From CAZAMP01 sp964486455 (GTDB lineage: Bacteria; Eisenbacteria; RBG-16-71-46; CAZAMP01), in contig CAZAMP010000001.1 in NCBI GenBank assembly GCA_964486455.1, positions 183,116-247,115 of the forward strand: a stretch of 64,000 nt of DNA, given 5' to 3'. The translations under genes were made by a program, and so were the position numbers. Each line of letters begins with the position of its first letter. The first letter of the stretch is position 1. The notes beneath the pieces are model-generated. The model was not told where the DNA came from. It was given only the letters and a program-made list of their open reading frames with translations, and ran no database searches. Of the stretch, positions 45,501 through 53,582 are shown piece by piece.

Positions 45501-47349
45501 CGGCGTAGGTCTCCTCACCCTTCCACGCGCATACGAGCGCGCCTTCCACCGGCATCAGCCCCATCACGTTCACCATGAGCGAATTCGACCCGATTGGCAC
45601 CTGCGTGGTGTGATCCACCGTGATCGCCGTCGGGTAGCCCGTGAAGATATCCACGGCGGAGTCGCCCATCAGATTGTTCCAGTGCGACCAGATCAAGACC
45701 TCGGTTGGGTGCGTCGGCTGGTAGTTCAGGTACATCTCGAGCTTGCCGCGTGTCAGCGCCGCGCCCATCTCATGCTGGCCCTCCCACAGCAGACCGCGGA
45801 AGACGCCGTAGAGAATGCAGTTGTTGTAGCGCGTATGCGTCCCCCATGTTGCCGTCCCGATCGAACCGATTCCGCCCTTGGGCGACGAGGGTGCGGCTCC
45901 CGCGCGGAGAAATCCTTCGGATCGACAGGTCCCGTCCGAGAATGAGCCCGTGTCACACGTGAGAACGACCGCGAACGGCATCTTCCAACCGTTCGTGAGC
46001 TGACTCGTGTTGCTGTTCGTCCAGCCACTCATCCCCAGGTAGCCTCGGTAGCTAAACACCGTGTCGCCGCGGTTCAGCGCCGTCCTCATCTGTGTCACGA
46101 ACGGCTCCGTCCATACCGTGTCGACCTCCGCGTATCCGATCTGCAGAAGCCGTTCCTTTACCCACTGATTGGACAGAACGGTGCTGTAGCCGGAGGCGCC
46201 CGGATCACCGACCACGCAGCCACGCGTGAACCAGCCGGGGTCGTCCATGTGGGGCGTGCTCTCGTAGCCGATGATCTTGTTGACGATGAGCTCCAGCTCG
46301 TTGAGCGTGCTTATCGACAGGCGGCCGACGTGAATATCGGCAAGCGGATCGTCTCCGTCGAGCTGCGTGTACGGATGGTCACCCTCACCGCTGTAGCCGC
46401 TAAGGGTCTCGTACCACGTCGCGATGTCATACGAGCCGTTCGCGTCACCGACGAACACAACGTGCTCGGGCGGGACTGCCCACGTATCATACGCGTCCTG
46501 GATGAAATCCTTGATCGAGCTCGCGCTCGTACCCGTCTCGGACGTCGTGGCGAGATAGGTCGGCATCCCCTTTCGTGTCCGCCACTCGACGAGCGGGTCC
46601 AATCGGCTGAGAACACCGGAATCGTCGGGACAGATCAGAAGATAGGTGCCGGGTGTCGATCGCTCGGCCATTGGCGGGGGCGAGTAGTTCGCGATCGTCT
46701 CGCGATACAGGCGATCGAAGCTCGGCGAAATAGCTCCCCGAAGCGTTGGGCGGGCGTTCACGGAAGCCCCGGCGTCGTCGAACGTCAACTCGACCTGGAT
46801 CCGATCCGCGATGCGGGCCGTTTGACCGACCGGGTCATAGTGCACGGGCCGAAACGTCAGCGGAACCACCCGGACATGCCGCATGATGGCCGGCCGGCCG
46901 GCCGACACAAGCGGCGCCTCGACGGCGGGCGTCCGCGAATAGGCGACCGCGTCGAATCCGACGCTCTCCCCGTCCTCTTGCTGCATCGGCACCAGCCGAA
47001 GGCCGGTTAGCAGTTCTTCGTTCACCGACTTGACTCTGATCGAGACCGCCACATCATCGGGGATCTGCATGAGCCGCGAACACATCGGCACGGCGGGGGC
47101 GCCCACCGCGCCTTCGAGTCCGCCGCCCGGAATGGACAACAGCGTGAACTCTTCATCCCCGATCGCCACGCGTTCACCCACGACTTCGGGCATCTCGAAT
47201 TCGACGAGAATGCGTTTCTCATCTGATGCCAGAACGGTCAGGTCGGGAAGCTGCTCGGACGCCTGCCCGACCGTAAGAAGCTCAACGGCGCCGGCGCTGG
47301 ACGCGACCGCAAAGACGGCGCACAGCACGGCAAGAGAACCGAAACGCAT
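42538..47349 (-). CDS. Large secreted C25-like protein lacking the catalytic His
   Basis: A 1603-aa exported protein with a signal peptide (1-22). The C25-like domain has YLLICPD, VVFVGDANGSYD and LADIHVGRLS, as usual. At the catalytic site the GHG motif is replaced: SYRGYLGMSGW has Tyr437 where His is expected, while Cys465 in VVLTCDTGSF remains. The rest is a chain of modules: two CARDB-like repeats, a GYFAFDDTDTDYGEVPVYDW region, a carboxypeptidase-regulatory-like fold (GGDVTNASYGGAPIPGAQVK), a DDFEVDNGWTVGAADDDA module and the sorting domain (NRPNPFNPSTMITYRV to YFVRLEAP). The ATG at 47349 has GGAGG upstream and a TATAAT promoter at 47444. Activity as a peptidase is doubtful; surface binding or structural use is possible. 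Confidence 0.88.
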   Translation of the reverse strand: MRFGSLAVLCAVFAVASSAGAVELLTVGQASEQLPDLTVLASDEKRILVEFEMPEVVGERVAIGDEEFTLLSIPGGGLEGAVGAPAVPMCSRLMQIPDDVAVSIRVKSVNEELLTGLRLVPMQQEDGESVGFDAVAYSRTPAVEAPLVSAGRPAIMRHVRVVPLTFRPVHYDPVGQTARIADRIQVELTFDDAGASVNARPTLRGAISPSFDRLYRETIANYSPPPMAERSTPGTYLLICPDDSGVLSRLDPLVEWRTRKGMPTYLATTSETGTSASSIKDFIQDAYDTWAVPPEHVVFVGDANGSYDIATWYETLSGYSGEGDHPYTQLDGDDPLADIHVGRLSISTLNELELIVNKIIGYESTPHMDDPGWFTRGCVVGDPGASGYSTVLSNQWVKERLLQIGYAEVDTVWTEPFVTQMRTALNRGDTVFSYRGYLGMSGWTNSNTSQLTNGWKMPFAVVLTCDTGSFSDGTCRSEGFLRAGAAPSSPKGGIGSIGTATWGTHTRYNNCILYGVFRGLLWEGQHEMGAALTRGKLEMYLNYQPTHPTEVLIWSHWNNLMGDSAVDIFTGYPTAITVDHTTQVPIGSNSLMVNVMGLMPVEGALVCAWKGEETYAVGYTDANGDVELPIDAATAGDMLLTVTKHNHHPYLVTIPVAAEDVFVGYESSTVDDDDTGSSSGDGDGIVNPGETVELPVQLRNTGSMGAPDVTATLTTLDPYVTIVDGSETFGSIAAGGSAWSADDFDFDVDLGCPNGHTIRFGLDAASGQDEWHSLIDVAVVAADLVTDATTLYGAGGNGVVDPGETVDISVRLRNDGGKSADDVSGTLMTASQFVTITDDTGMFGSIPASGTGENTIDRFTISVDPGTYNGHLANFMVATEFSSGVTDTAFFVLTIGQVSSTDPLGPDAYGYFAFDDTDTDYGEVPVYDWIEIDPAYGGAGSEVVLGDNGTYQDKSRVVDLPFTFNYYGESYTRATICSNGWIAMGETYLTVYRNWTIPGAGGPAAMIAVFWDDLREVSGGKVYQLYDETQHRWIVEYSRMKNEQGREQVCQAIFLDPAHHPTSTGDGEIILQYHTVNNYDPVDGYATVGIESPDQSDGILYTFFDQYPDGAATLQAGRAIRFMPAQFLPMGQLGGDVTNASYGGAPIPGAQVKLLELDRAFFTGPDGSYLGSAPEGTYDVAVEHVSFEPDTAYDVNVVVSELTKLDFSLTDIAPPTVTTTPHPSTSDTVGPYAISVQIVEYSGLDAASLFYRVNGSADAEAVLVYQGGNLYIGEIPGQSYETLVEYYVHARDVLGYESFDPPGAPAARYSFVVAPEMELLNDDFEVDNGWTVGAADDDAIDGIWDRLDPRGTEYNGYPVQPEDDHTDDPGVLCFVTANDDPGDAAGAADVDRGKTTLRSPMFDLSGFTASRIEYWVWYTNNRGNNPGQDYWDVDVTNDGLNWIHLEHTLESTNDWVYRSFALHDYLEMTSQVQIQFVAQDYLPGSLVEAAVDDFLLTAIDEAVGVEAEIMTGRVGLDANRPNPFNPSTMITYRVSETVPVKLVLYDVSGRRVITLVDDVVTAGEHGVRWDGHDAGGLPVGSGVYFVRLEAPGFMQVRQLTLLR

Positions 47350-47400
47350 CGTTGCCTCCAGTGGTTCCACACGACCGGCAAGGGTCAAACCACCAAGTCG

Positions 47401-48483
47401 GTGTCCGGTGGACCTGCGCAAGGTATTCATTGGGGGGTGTTTCATTATACCCTGATCACATCCCGATGTGGACTTCATGTTTGTGGCACCCACACGACCG
47501 GCGGCAGGCGCTCTCCCCTGGACGTGCCGTTCGGCATCTCATGCTGGCTCGACGGCTGCGTATTCGACGACAACGACACGCACGGTGAGCCCGGCGGAGG
47601 AAACGGCGGAGGGATCTTCTGCGCCGACGCGTCCGCGCCGGTCTTGAGAGACTGTGTGTTTCTTGACAATCACGCGTACAGTGGCGGCGGGGCCTACTGC
47701 ATCGGGAGCGCCGCTCCCGACCTCGCGTCCTGTACGTTCTGGGAAGACGGGGCCGCCCATTTCGGTGGCGGCGTGGCGCTTCTTTCGTCCGAACCACTCA
47801 CCATCCGTGAATGCACGTTCGCCTACAATGGTGTCGCGGGCTTCGGCGGCGCCATCGCGTGCTGGACCCCCGCGCCGACAACGTTGGAGAACTGCATCAT
47901 CGCGTACAACGGCGGGCAGTATGCCGTACATTGCGAGGCAGGCGGTGAGGCCCTTCTCTCATGTTGCGACGTCTACGGAAACCCCGACGGCGACTGGACC
48001 GACTGCATCGCAGGGCAAGACACGCTGGACGGCAACATCACGGCCGATCCGCTCTTCTGCATGGCGCTGAACCCCGATGCCCCGTTCACCCTTCATGTAG
48101 ATTCTCAATGTCTGCCTGCAAACTACCCAAGTGAAGGCTATTGCGGCCGGATCGGGCTGCACGGCGTCGGATGTCCGGAGGGAGTGAGCGTACGGAACGA
48201 TGCCATCGCCGCTTCGGTCGGGACGTTACTCCGCGTCACGCCGAATCCATTTTCGAGACAGCTCACCGTCCGGATTGTCGACGGCCTCGTCCCATCAGCG
48301 CGATTGCAGATCTACAACGTCTCGGGACAACTGGTGCGCGAGCTCACGCTATCGCAACGGCGAGGGGTCGTCACATGGGATGGGACCGATCTGCTCGGCA
48401 GAGCGGTGGCGACGGGGATTTACTTTCTCAGACTCGAGACGGCATCGCACAGCGAGACGCGGCGCGTCTCGCTGATGCCATAG
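47401..48483 (+). pseudogene. 5'-truncated parallel beta-helix protein with sorting domain
   Basis: A frame of up to 360 aa with a right-handed beta-helix region (GGGNGGGIFCAD, LRDCVFLDNHAYSGGGAYC, IRECTFAYNGVAGFGGAIAC, LENCIIAYNGGQYAV) and a C-terminal sorting domain (VTPNPFSRQLTVRIVD to GIYFLRLETAS). No signal peptide is present. The first 45 residues do not look like protein sequence, and the frame starts over the promoter of the divergent C25 gene. Polymorphic-outer-membrane/pectate-lyase-like proteins of this type normally have a signal peptide and more repeats. I take it as a remnant whose 5' part was lost. A GTG at 47524 could still start a short product. It ends 13 bp from the end of the next C25-type gene. 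Confidence 0.6.
47444..47462 (-). promoter_or_regulatory. Promoter of the second C25-type gene, with GATGTGA box
   Basis: The minus strand reads GATGTGA, four bases (TCAG), then GGTATAAT, with the perfect -10 at 47449-47444. It also forms the palindrome CACATCGGGATGTG at the same place. It copies the arrangement at 24743-24761 ahead of the first C25 gene. Confidence 0.5.
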
Positions 48484-48496
48484 CCCGCCTCCCCGC

Positions 48497-51400
48497 TCAG
48501 CGCAAGACGGTTACGCGCTGCACTTCGGAATAGTCGGGGGTCTGCAGGCGAACGAAGTAGACGCCCGATCCCACCTCCATGCCGCCCCCGTCACGCCCGT
48601 CCCAGCCGACCCTGTGCGTGCCCGCCGGCACGACGCCTTCCACCAGGTTGACCACGTGACGCCCGGCCACGTCGTAGAGCCGCACTCTCACCGGTGCCGT
48701 CGCGGCCACCTGGTAGTGGATCATCGTTGACGGATTGACCGGATTGGGCCGACACGGCAAGAGCGCATTGGTGAGCGGCACGACGTCGATGAGATAGGCA
48801 TCGACCGTCTCCGGATTGGGCATGGGAACGAACCTGATCGCCCTTCCGTCCTGCACCGTCGCGGCCCCGTCCGGGTAGAGGTTGTAGAACGTGTAGAGGA
48901 CGCCGTCCGACTGATCGGCATTCTCGATTCCGACTGTGCAGTAGTGATTGATCGCGTCGGTGACGATGACGTCTTCGTACTGGAATTCGATCACACCGTC
49001 GCCCGTCTGCGTCGGATGGTGCGCTGGGTCGTAGAGGATGGCTTCGAACGTCTCCGTGTAGCTGCCGTACATGTTCCTGAAGCCGCTCCACTCCACGATC
49101 CACCGATGGTTGACCACGTCGTAGTACTGGTAGGCCTTGCCGCCGCCCGACTGGTAGAGGTCGTCCCAGAACGGAGCGATCATCGCGGCGGGGCCCGCCG
49201 CGCCCGGTATCGTCCAGTTCCGATAGGTGGACAGATACGTGTCACCCATCGCGAGCCAGCCGTTCGAGCAGACCGTTACGCGATCGTATGCCTGGCCGTA
49301 GTACTGGAACGTGAAGGGTAGATCGACGCCTCGCGACGCGTCCTGATACTCGCCGTAGTCTCCGAGGACGATCTCCGTTCCCTCTCCCCCGTACCCGGGC
49401 GCGATCTCGACCCAGTCGTAAACGGGCGCTTGCCAGTATCCCGTGTCGGTGTTGTCGAACGCGTAGTATCCGTAGCCGTCCGGTCCCACGGGATCGGTGC
49501 TGCTGCGCTCGCCCACCGTCAACAGGGCGAAGGCCGTGTCGACGACGCTACCCGAGAACTGCGTCACGAGCGAAAGCGTCGCGATGTGTCCTTCGATCGC
49601 GCCGGGGTCGGCGCTGATCTCAAAGCGGTCCGAGCTGTTCTCCGAGGTGGCATCGACGTCGATCACGCCGAAGCTGCCGGAGGCATCCGTCACCGTCACG
49701 AACGGGCTGAGCGACGTGAGCGTACCGAACACGTTCGTCGCGGCGGCACCGCCCTGGTTTCGCAGCGAAACACTCATCTCGACGGTCTCGCCGGGATCGA
49801 GGATCCCGTTTCCGCCGGCCCCATGGAGAATCACGTCGTCCACCGTCAGGTCGGCGGAAACGACCTCGAACTCGATCAGGGAATGCCACTCGTCGGCGCC
49901 GGACACGATGTCGAGCCCGAAACGCAGCGTGTGGCCGTGCGGACAGGCGGAATCAAGCGTGAAATCGTAGTCATCCTCGCTCCAGCGCGACATGGCTCCG
50001 AAGATGTCGCCGAACGTCTCCGTATCGTCCTCGATCGTCACGTAGGGATCATCCGTGGTCAGTGTAGCGACGACACCGGGCGCCTCGACCAGACCGAAAT
50101 TCCTCAGAAGCACCGGCAGCTCGACCGACTCGCCGGGATTCAGGATCTCATTCCCGTTCCCCGTGCTCGTTCCGATGTTGTCGTCGTCGATCCTGGAGCT
50201 CGCGTAGCCGACGTAGACATCCTCCACCGATACGGGGATCGTGGACAGCTCAGGGAGATGATTGTGCTTGGTGGCCGTGAGCAGGATATCTCCGACCGAC
50301 TCCGCATTGATGGGCAGCTCCAGCATCCCCTCGGCATCGGTTGTCCCGACGGAGTACGTCTCCTCCCCCTTCCATGCGCAGACTCGAGCGCCGTCGACGG
50401 GAGTGAGGAACATGTCCCGGACCTGAACGCTAAGCGCGTTCGATCCCACGGGCACCGACGAGGGGGCCACGATCGCCATCTGCGTCGGGTAGCCGGTCCA
50501 CACCTTGCATGCCGGATCCCCCATCAGATTGTTCCAGTGCGAGTAGATGAGGACCTGCGAAGGCAACCGATCGTTGTAGTTCATGTACATTTCCAGCTTG
50601 CCGCGAGTGAGCGCAGCCCCCATCTCGAACTGCTCCTCCCACAGTAGCCCTCGGTAGATCCCGTAGTGCATGCAGTTGTTGTAGCGGGTGTGGGTGCCGG
50701 GCGTCGCCGTGCCGATGGCCCCGACGCCGCCGTCGGGCTCGTCCGGTGGTGTTCCGGCACGGAGAAAGCCCTCGCTTCGCGATGTCCCGGAGGCGAACGA
50801 ACCGGTTTCACAGGTGACGACGACGCAGAACGGCATCTTCCATTCGTTCGTGAGCTGGCTCGTATTGCTGTTGGTCCAACCGCTCATCCCACCGAAGCCG
50901 CGGTAGCTGAAGATGGTGTCACCCCGGTTGAGCGCGTTGCGCATGCCGATCACCATGTTCCCACCGAACACCGTGTCGATTTCCGTGTAGCCGATCTCTC
51001 GAAGGCGAGTCTTGATCCAGCGCTGAACCTCGACCGGGCTGAATCCCGAAGGCGTGTTCGGATCGCCTGCCAAGCAGGCCCGCGTGAACCAGTCCGGATC
51101 ATCATCCATGTACGGCGCGCTCTCGTAGTAGACGGTCTTGTTGATGATGAGTTCGAGCAGATCCAGGGTCGAGTAGGAGAGCCGTCCGACGTGGGCGTCC
51201 GCCAGCACGTCGTCGCCCTCGAGCTGAGCGAACGGGTGGTCCCCTTCCCCCCAGTAGCCGGACGCGGACTCGTACCACGTTTGAACCGGATAGGCGCCAT
51301 TGGCGTCCCCGGCCAGCACGATAAACTCGGGTGGCGCTTCCCAGGAATCGTACGCGGTCTGAATGAAGGCCTTGATATCTTGCTCGTCCGCGCCGGTCTC

Positions 51401-52213
51401 CGTGGTCGTCGCCAATCGAACGGGCATACCCTGACGACGACGCCAGTCGAGCAGAGGCTGCAACCGATCGATGACCCCCGCGTTGTCCGGGCAGATGACG
51501 AGATAGGTTCCGTGCGTGGGTTGCTCGTCCCGTTCTCCATCCGGGCCCGGGTAGTTGATGACCGTGTTGCGGTAGAGCCGGTCGAAGCTTGGTGTGAGCG
51601 CTCGCCGCTCACTGCGACGGGAGTTTCGATTGTCCGTTCCGGTGAACTCGACCTCGACGCGCATTCGACGTGTCACGCGGAGTGTCCCCTGTGCCGGATT
51701 GTAGTCGACGGGGTGAAACGTCAGCGTCACCACCCGCAAGTCTCGGAGAATAGCCGGAGCCCCCACGCTCGCGAGGGCGGATTCTGAGAACCCATCGCGC
51801 TGGTACGCGCTCTCGTCATGGACGAATGCCTGTACGTCGTCGGGCTGCATGGGCATCACGTTGAAGCCCGTGAGTAGTTCCGATTCCTCAACGGATGACG
51901 TGACACGAACGCCGACACCGTCCGGTATCGCGACGAGCCTGGTGAAGGTCGGCAGTGCCGGTTCTCCGACATCACCCGACAACGAGCCTCCCGGTACACC
52001 CAGGAGATGATAGGTCGAGCCGTCAACGTCGAGCGTCTCTGACGCGAGATGCGGCAGCTCAAATAGAATCTCGACGCGATGCTCATCAGACTCGACGGCC
52101 AGCAGTCGCGGGAGCTCGGCGGCACCGGGTCCGGTAGCGTGGAGGTCGATGGCAAGCACGAAAGATGGAAGAAGAAGTATCCCAAGAACGCAAGGCGTGA
52201 AGACGACACGCAT
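48497..52213 (-). CDS. Secreted C25-like protein lacking the catalytic His (paralog)
   Basis: A 1238-aa paralog of the protein at 42538-47349. It has a signal peptide (about 1-22), YLVICPDNAGV, FIVLAGDANGAYP and LADAHVGRLSYST in the C25-like domain. At the active site SYRGFGGMSGW has Phe440 in place of His, with Cys468 kept in VVVTCETGSF. Two CARDB-like repeats, a YYAFDNTDTGYWQAPVYDW region and the sorting domain (CRPNPVNPSTMIHYQV to YFVRLQTP) follow. It lacks the jelly-roll module of the larger paralog. The ATG at 52213 has GGAGG six bases upstream. It is the third C25-type gene in 32 kb. Confidence 0.88.
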   Translation of the reverse strand: MRVVFTPCVLGILLLPSFVLAIDLHATGPGAAELPRLLAVESDEHRVEILFELPHLASETLDVDGSTYHLLGVPGGSLSGDVGEPALPTFTRLVAIPDGVGVRVTSSVEESELLTGFNVMPMQPDDVQAFVHDESAYQRDGFSESALASVGAPAILRDLRVVTLTFHPVDYNPAQGTLRVTRRMRVEVEFTGTDNRNSRRSERRALTPSFDRLYRNTVINYPGPDGERDEQPTHGTYLVICPDNAGVIDRLQPLLDWRRRQGMPVRLATTTETGADEQDIKAFIQTAYDSWEAPPEFIVLAGDANGAYPVQTWYESASGYWGEGDHPFAQLEGDDVLADAHVGRLSYSTLDLLELIINKTVYYESAPYMDDDPDWFTRACLAGDPNTPSGFSPVEVQRWIKTRLREIGYTEIDTVFGGNMVIGMRNALNRGDTIFSYRGFGGMSGWTNSNTSQLTNEWKMPFCVVVTCETGSFASGTSRSEGFLRAGTPPDEPDGGVGAIGTATPGTHTRYNNCMHYGIYRGLLWEEQFEMGAALTRGKLEMYMNYNDRLPSQVLIYSHWNNLMGDPACKVWTGYPTQMAIVAPSSVPVGSNALSVQVRDMFLTPVDGARVCAWKGEETYSVGTTDAEGMLELPINAESVGDILLTATKHNHLPELSTIPVSVEDVYVGYASSRIDDDNIGTSTGNGNEILNPGESVELPVLLRNFGLVEAPGVVATLTTDDPYVTIEDDTETFGDIFGAMSRWSEDDYDFTLDSACPHGHTLRFGLDIVSGADEWHSLIEFEVVSADLTVDDVILHGAGGNGILDPGETVEMSVSLRNQGGAAATNVFGTLTSLSPFVTVTDASGSFGVIDVDATSENSSDRFEISADPGAIEGHIATLSLVTQFSGSVVDTAFALLTVGERSSTDPVGPDGYGYYAFDNTDTGYWQAPVYDWVEIAPGYGGEGTEIVLGDYGEYQDASRGVDLPFTFQYYGQAYDRVTVCSNGWLAMGDTYLSTYRNWTIPGAAGPAAMIAPFWDDLYQSGGGKAYQYYDVVNHRWIVEWSGFRNMYGSYTETFEAILYDPAHHPTQTGDGVIEFQYEDVIVTDAINHYCTVGIENADQSDGVLYTFYNLYPDGAATVQDGRAIRFVPMPNPETVDAYLIDVVPLTNALLPCRPNPVNPSTMIHYQVAATAPVRVRLYDVAGRHVVNLVEGVVPAGTHRVGWDGRDGGGMEVGSGVYFVRLQTPDYSEVQRVTVLR

Positions 52214-52419
52214 CATGGCCTCCGGCTGTGAGGGGAATCCTCGTGAATCCGGCGAACCTCAGGCACCCAGCTCGCTTTCGACAACAAGCGCGTGAATTGT
52301 AGCACAGACCGGTGACCGCGCGGACGCGTGGATCGTGCGAAGAGAATGCTGCGGCACATGCAAAACGCGGAGCCCTCGTCAAAGTACCCCGCGTGGACGT
52401 GTCAGATTCAGGTGAGACG

Positions 52420-53250
52420 TTACTTCTTCTGGCGTCTCCAGGCGACGCCCATCCCGACCAATCCGAGACCGACCAGGACCAGACTTGCCGGCTCAGGAAC
52501 CGCGTCGGCGCCGCGCATTGCCGTGGCCGCGTTCAGCTGGCGGTCTCCGTCCATGTTGGCGTCGTCGAAGTAAAGGGTCGCGACGTCGTTGATCCGATCG
52601 TACTCAATCAGATCGCCCTTGGAGAACTGGAGACCACCGAGCCTCTCCGATCGCGTCGTCGAGAGAAGCACGTGGCCGTTGTCCATGATGCTCGCCGCGT
52701 CGATATCGGCACCGGAGGCGAAGAGATCCTCATCCAGGAAGATCGATACGGTCTCGCTGTTCGGATCGAACTCGACGAGGTCACCGTCCTCGAACCAGGT
52801 ACCGTCGATCTTTGCCCAGCCCGACGTCGACAGAATGATGTGCCCGTTGTCCATCAGATACGCGGCGTCGATCCTCTCGTCGTCGTCGAAGAGATCATGA
52901 TCGAAGAGAAGCGTGGCACTGTCGAGGATCGGGTCGTACCGGACGATGTCGCCGGAGCGGAAATTGAGGCCTCCGAGTCGGGCACTGCCTCGCGTCGAGA
53001 TGAGAATGGTCCCATCGTCCAACACGTGGGCGGCCGTGATCTCTTCATCGTTGGAGAAGAGTGACTCGCTGAAGATCATGGTTGCGACATCGGTGTCGGG
53101 ATTGTACTCGACCAGATCACCGTCGTGGAACTGGAGCCCGCCGAGAGTAGACGTGCCTTCCGTGGAGAGAACAAAGCTGGCCTGCGCTGGCGGAACTCCC
53201 GACGCTATCGCTACCACCATCACACACGCGAACAGTTGCATTGCCTTCAT
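52420..53250 (-). CDS. PEP-CTERM protein with four internal repeats
   Basis: A 276-aa exported protein. Signal peptide about 1-25. Four repeats of about 55 residues follow, each built on GGLxFxxGDLVEYxPxTD, an acidic xxLFxxDExIDAA and MDNGHIxLST; the last copy is partial. The C-terminus is a textbook PEP-CTERM anchor: VPEPASLVLVGLGLVGMG then RRQKK. PEP-CTERM proteins are cut by an exosortase and handed to the surface, usually in strains that make extracellular polysaccharide. No exosortase is in the window. The repeats look like beta-propeller blades. The ATG at 53250 has GGAGG upstream. Confidence 0.92.
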   Translation of the reverse strand: MKAMQLFACVMVVAIASGVPPAQASFVLSTEGTSTLGGLQFHDGDLVEYNPDTDVATMIFSESLFSNDEEITAAHVLDDGTILISTRGSARLGGLNFRSGDIVRYDPILDSATLLFDHDLFDDDERIDAAYLMDNGHIILSTSGWAKIDGTWFEDGDLVEFDPNSETVSIFLDEDLFASGADIDAASIMDNGHVLLSTTRSERLGGLQFSKGDLIEYDRINDVATLYFDDANMDGDRQLNAATAMRGADAVPEPASLVLVGLGLVGMGVAWRRQKK

Positions 53251-53582
53251 GGCTGCTTCCTCCAGAGCAATCGAACTCACGTAATGTCCCGGACCGGTCA
53301 CAAGCACAGGTCACGATCACGGTCAGGGCGAACCACTGCGTCAGATCCGCTCAAGCAAGAGCGCTATAGTGTTGTGGCGGGAAGGGTACCTGCATGCCCT
53401 CAATACTGTCAATTCCATTTGGATGTCTGGGCGTATATATATATATATTGTGACAATCGCATCGAGGAATATGGAGTTCTCCCTGATCAGGGCTCCACCT
53501 GGCCGCGCATGCTGTCGCGTTTTGGTTCTACTCGCGATCCCGGCCCGACTCCGGCGGACCCTCCCACAGTCGGTCATCAGCG
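53251..53582. other. Gene-free stretch with TA microsatellite and promoter-like signals
   Basis: No gene is seen in these 332 bp. A (TA)7 run at 53434-53448 is unusual in this GC-rich sequence. On the minus strand TTGACA (53412-53407) with an 18-bp spacer and a weak TACCCT (53388-53383) could form the promoter of the PEP-CTERM gene, with a leader of about 130 bases. Confidence 0.4.

Noticed and set aside
48484..48496. The 13-bp space between convergent genes as a terminator
   Set aside because: Too short for any hairpin; the same holds for the 13-bp space at 59988-60000.
49430..50647. 405-codon plus-strand frame antisense to the third C25-type gene
   Set aside because: No start signal or recognisable domain; mirror of a biased coding frame.
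53434..53448. TA run as a possible CRISPR or mobile-element trace
   Set aside because: It is a simple dinucleotide repeat with no spacer array, terminal inverted repeats or integrase nearby.
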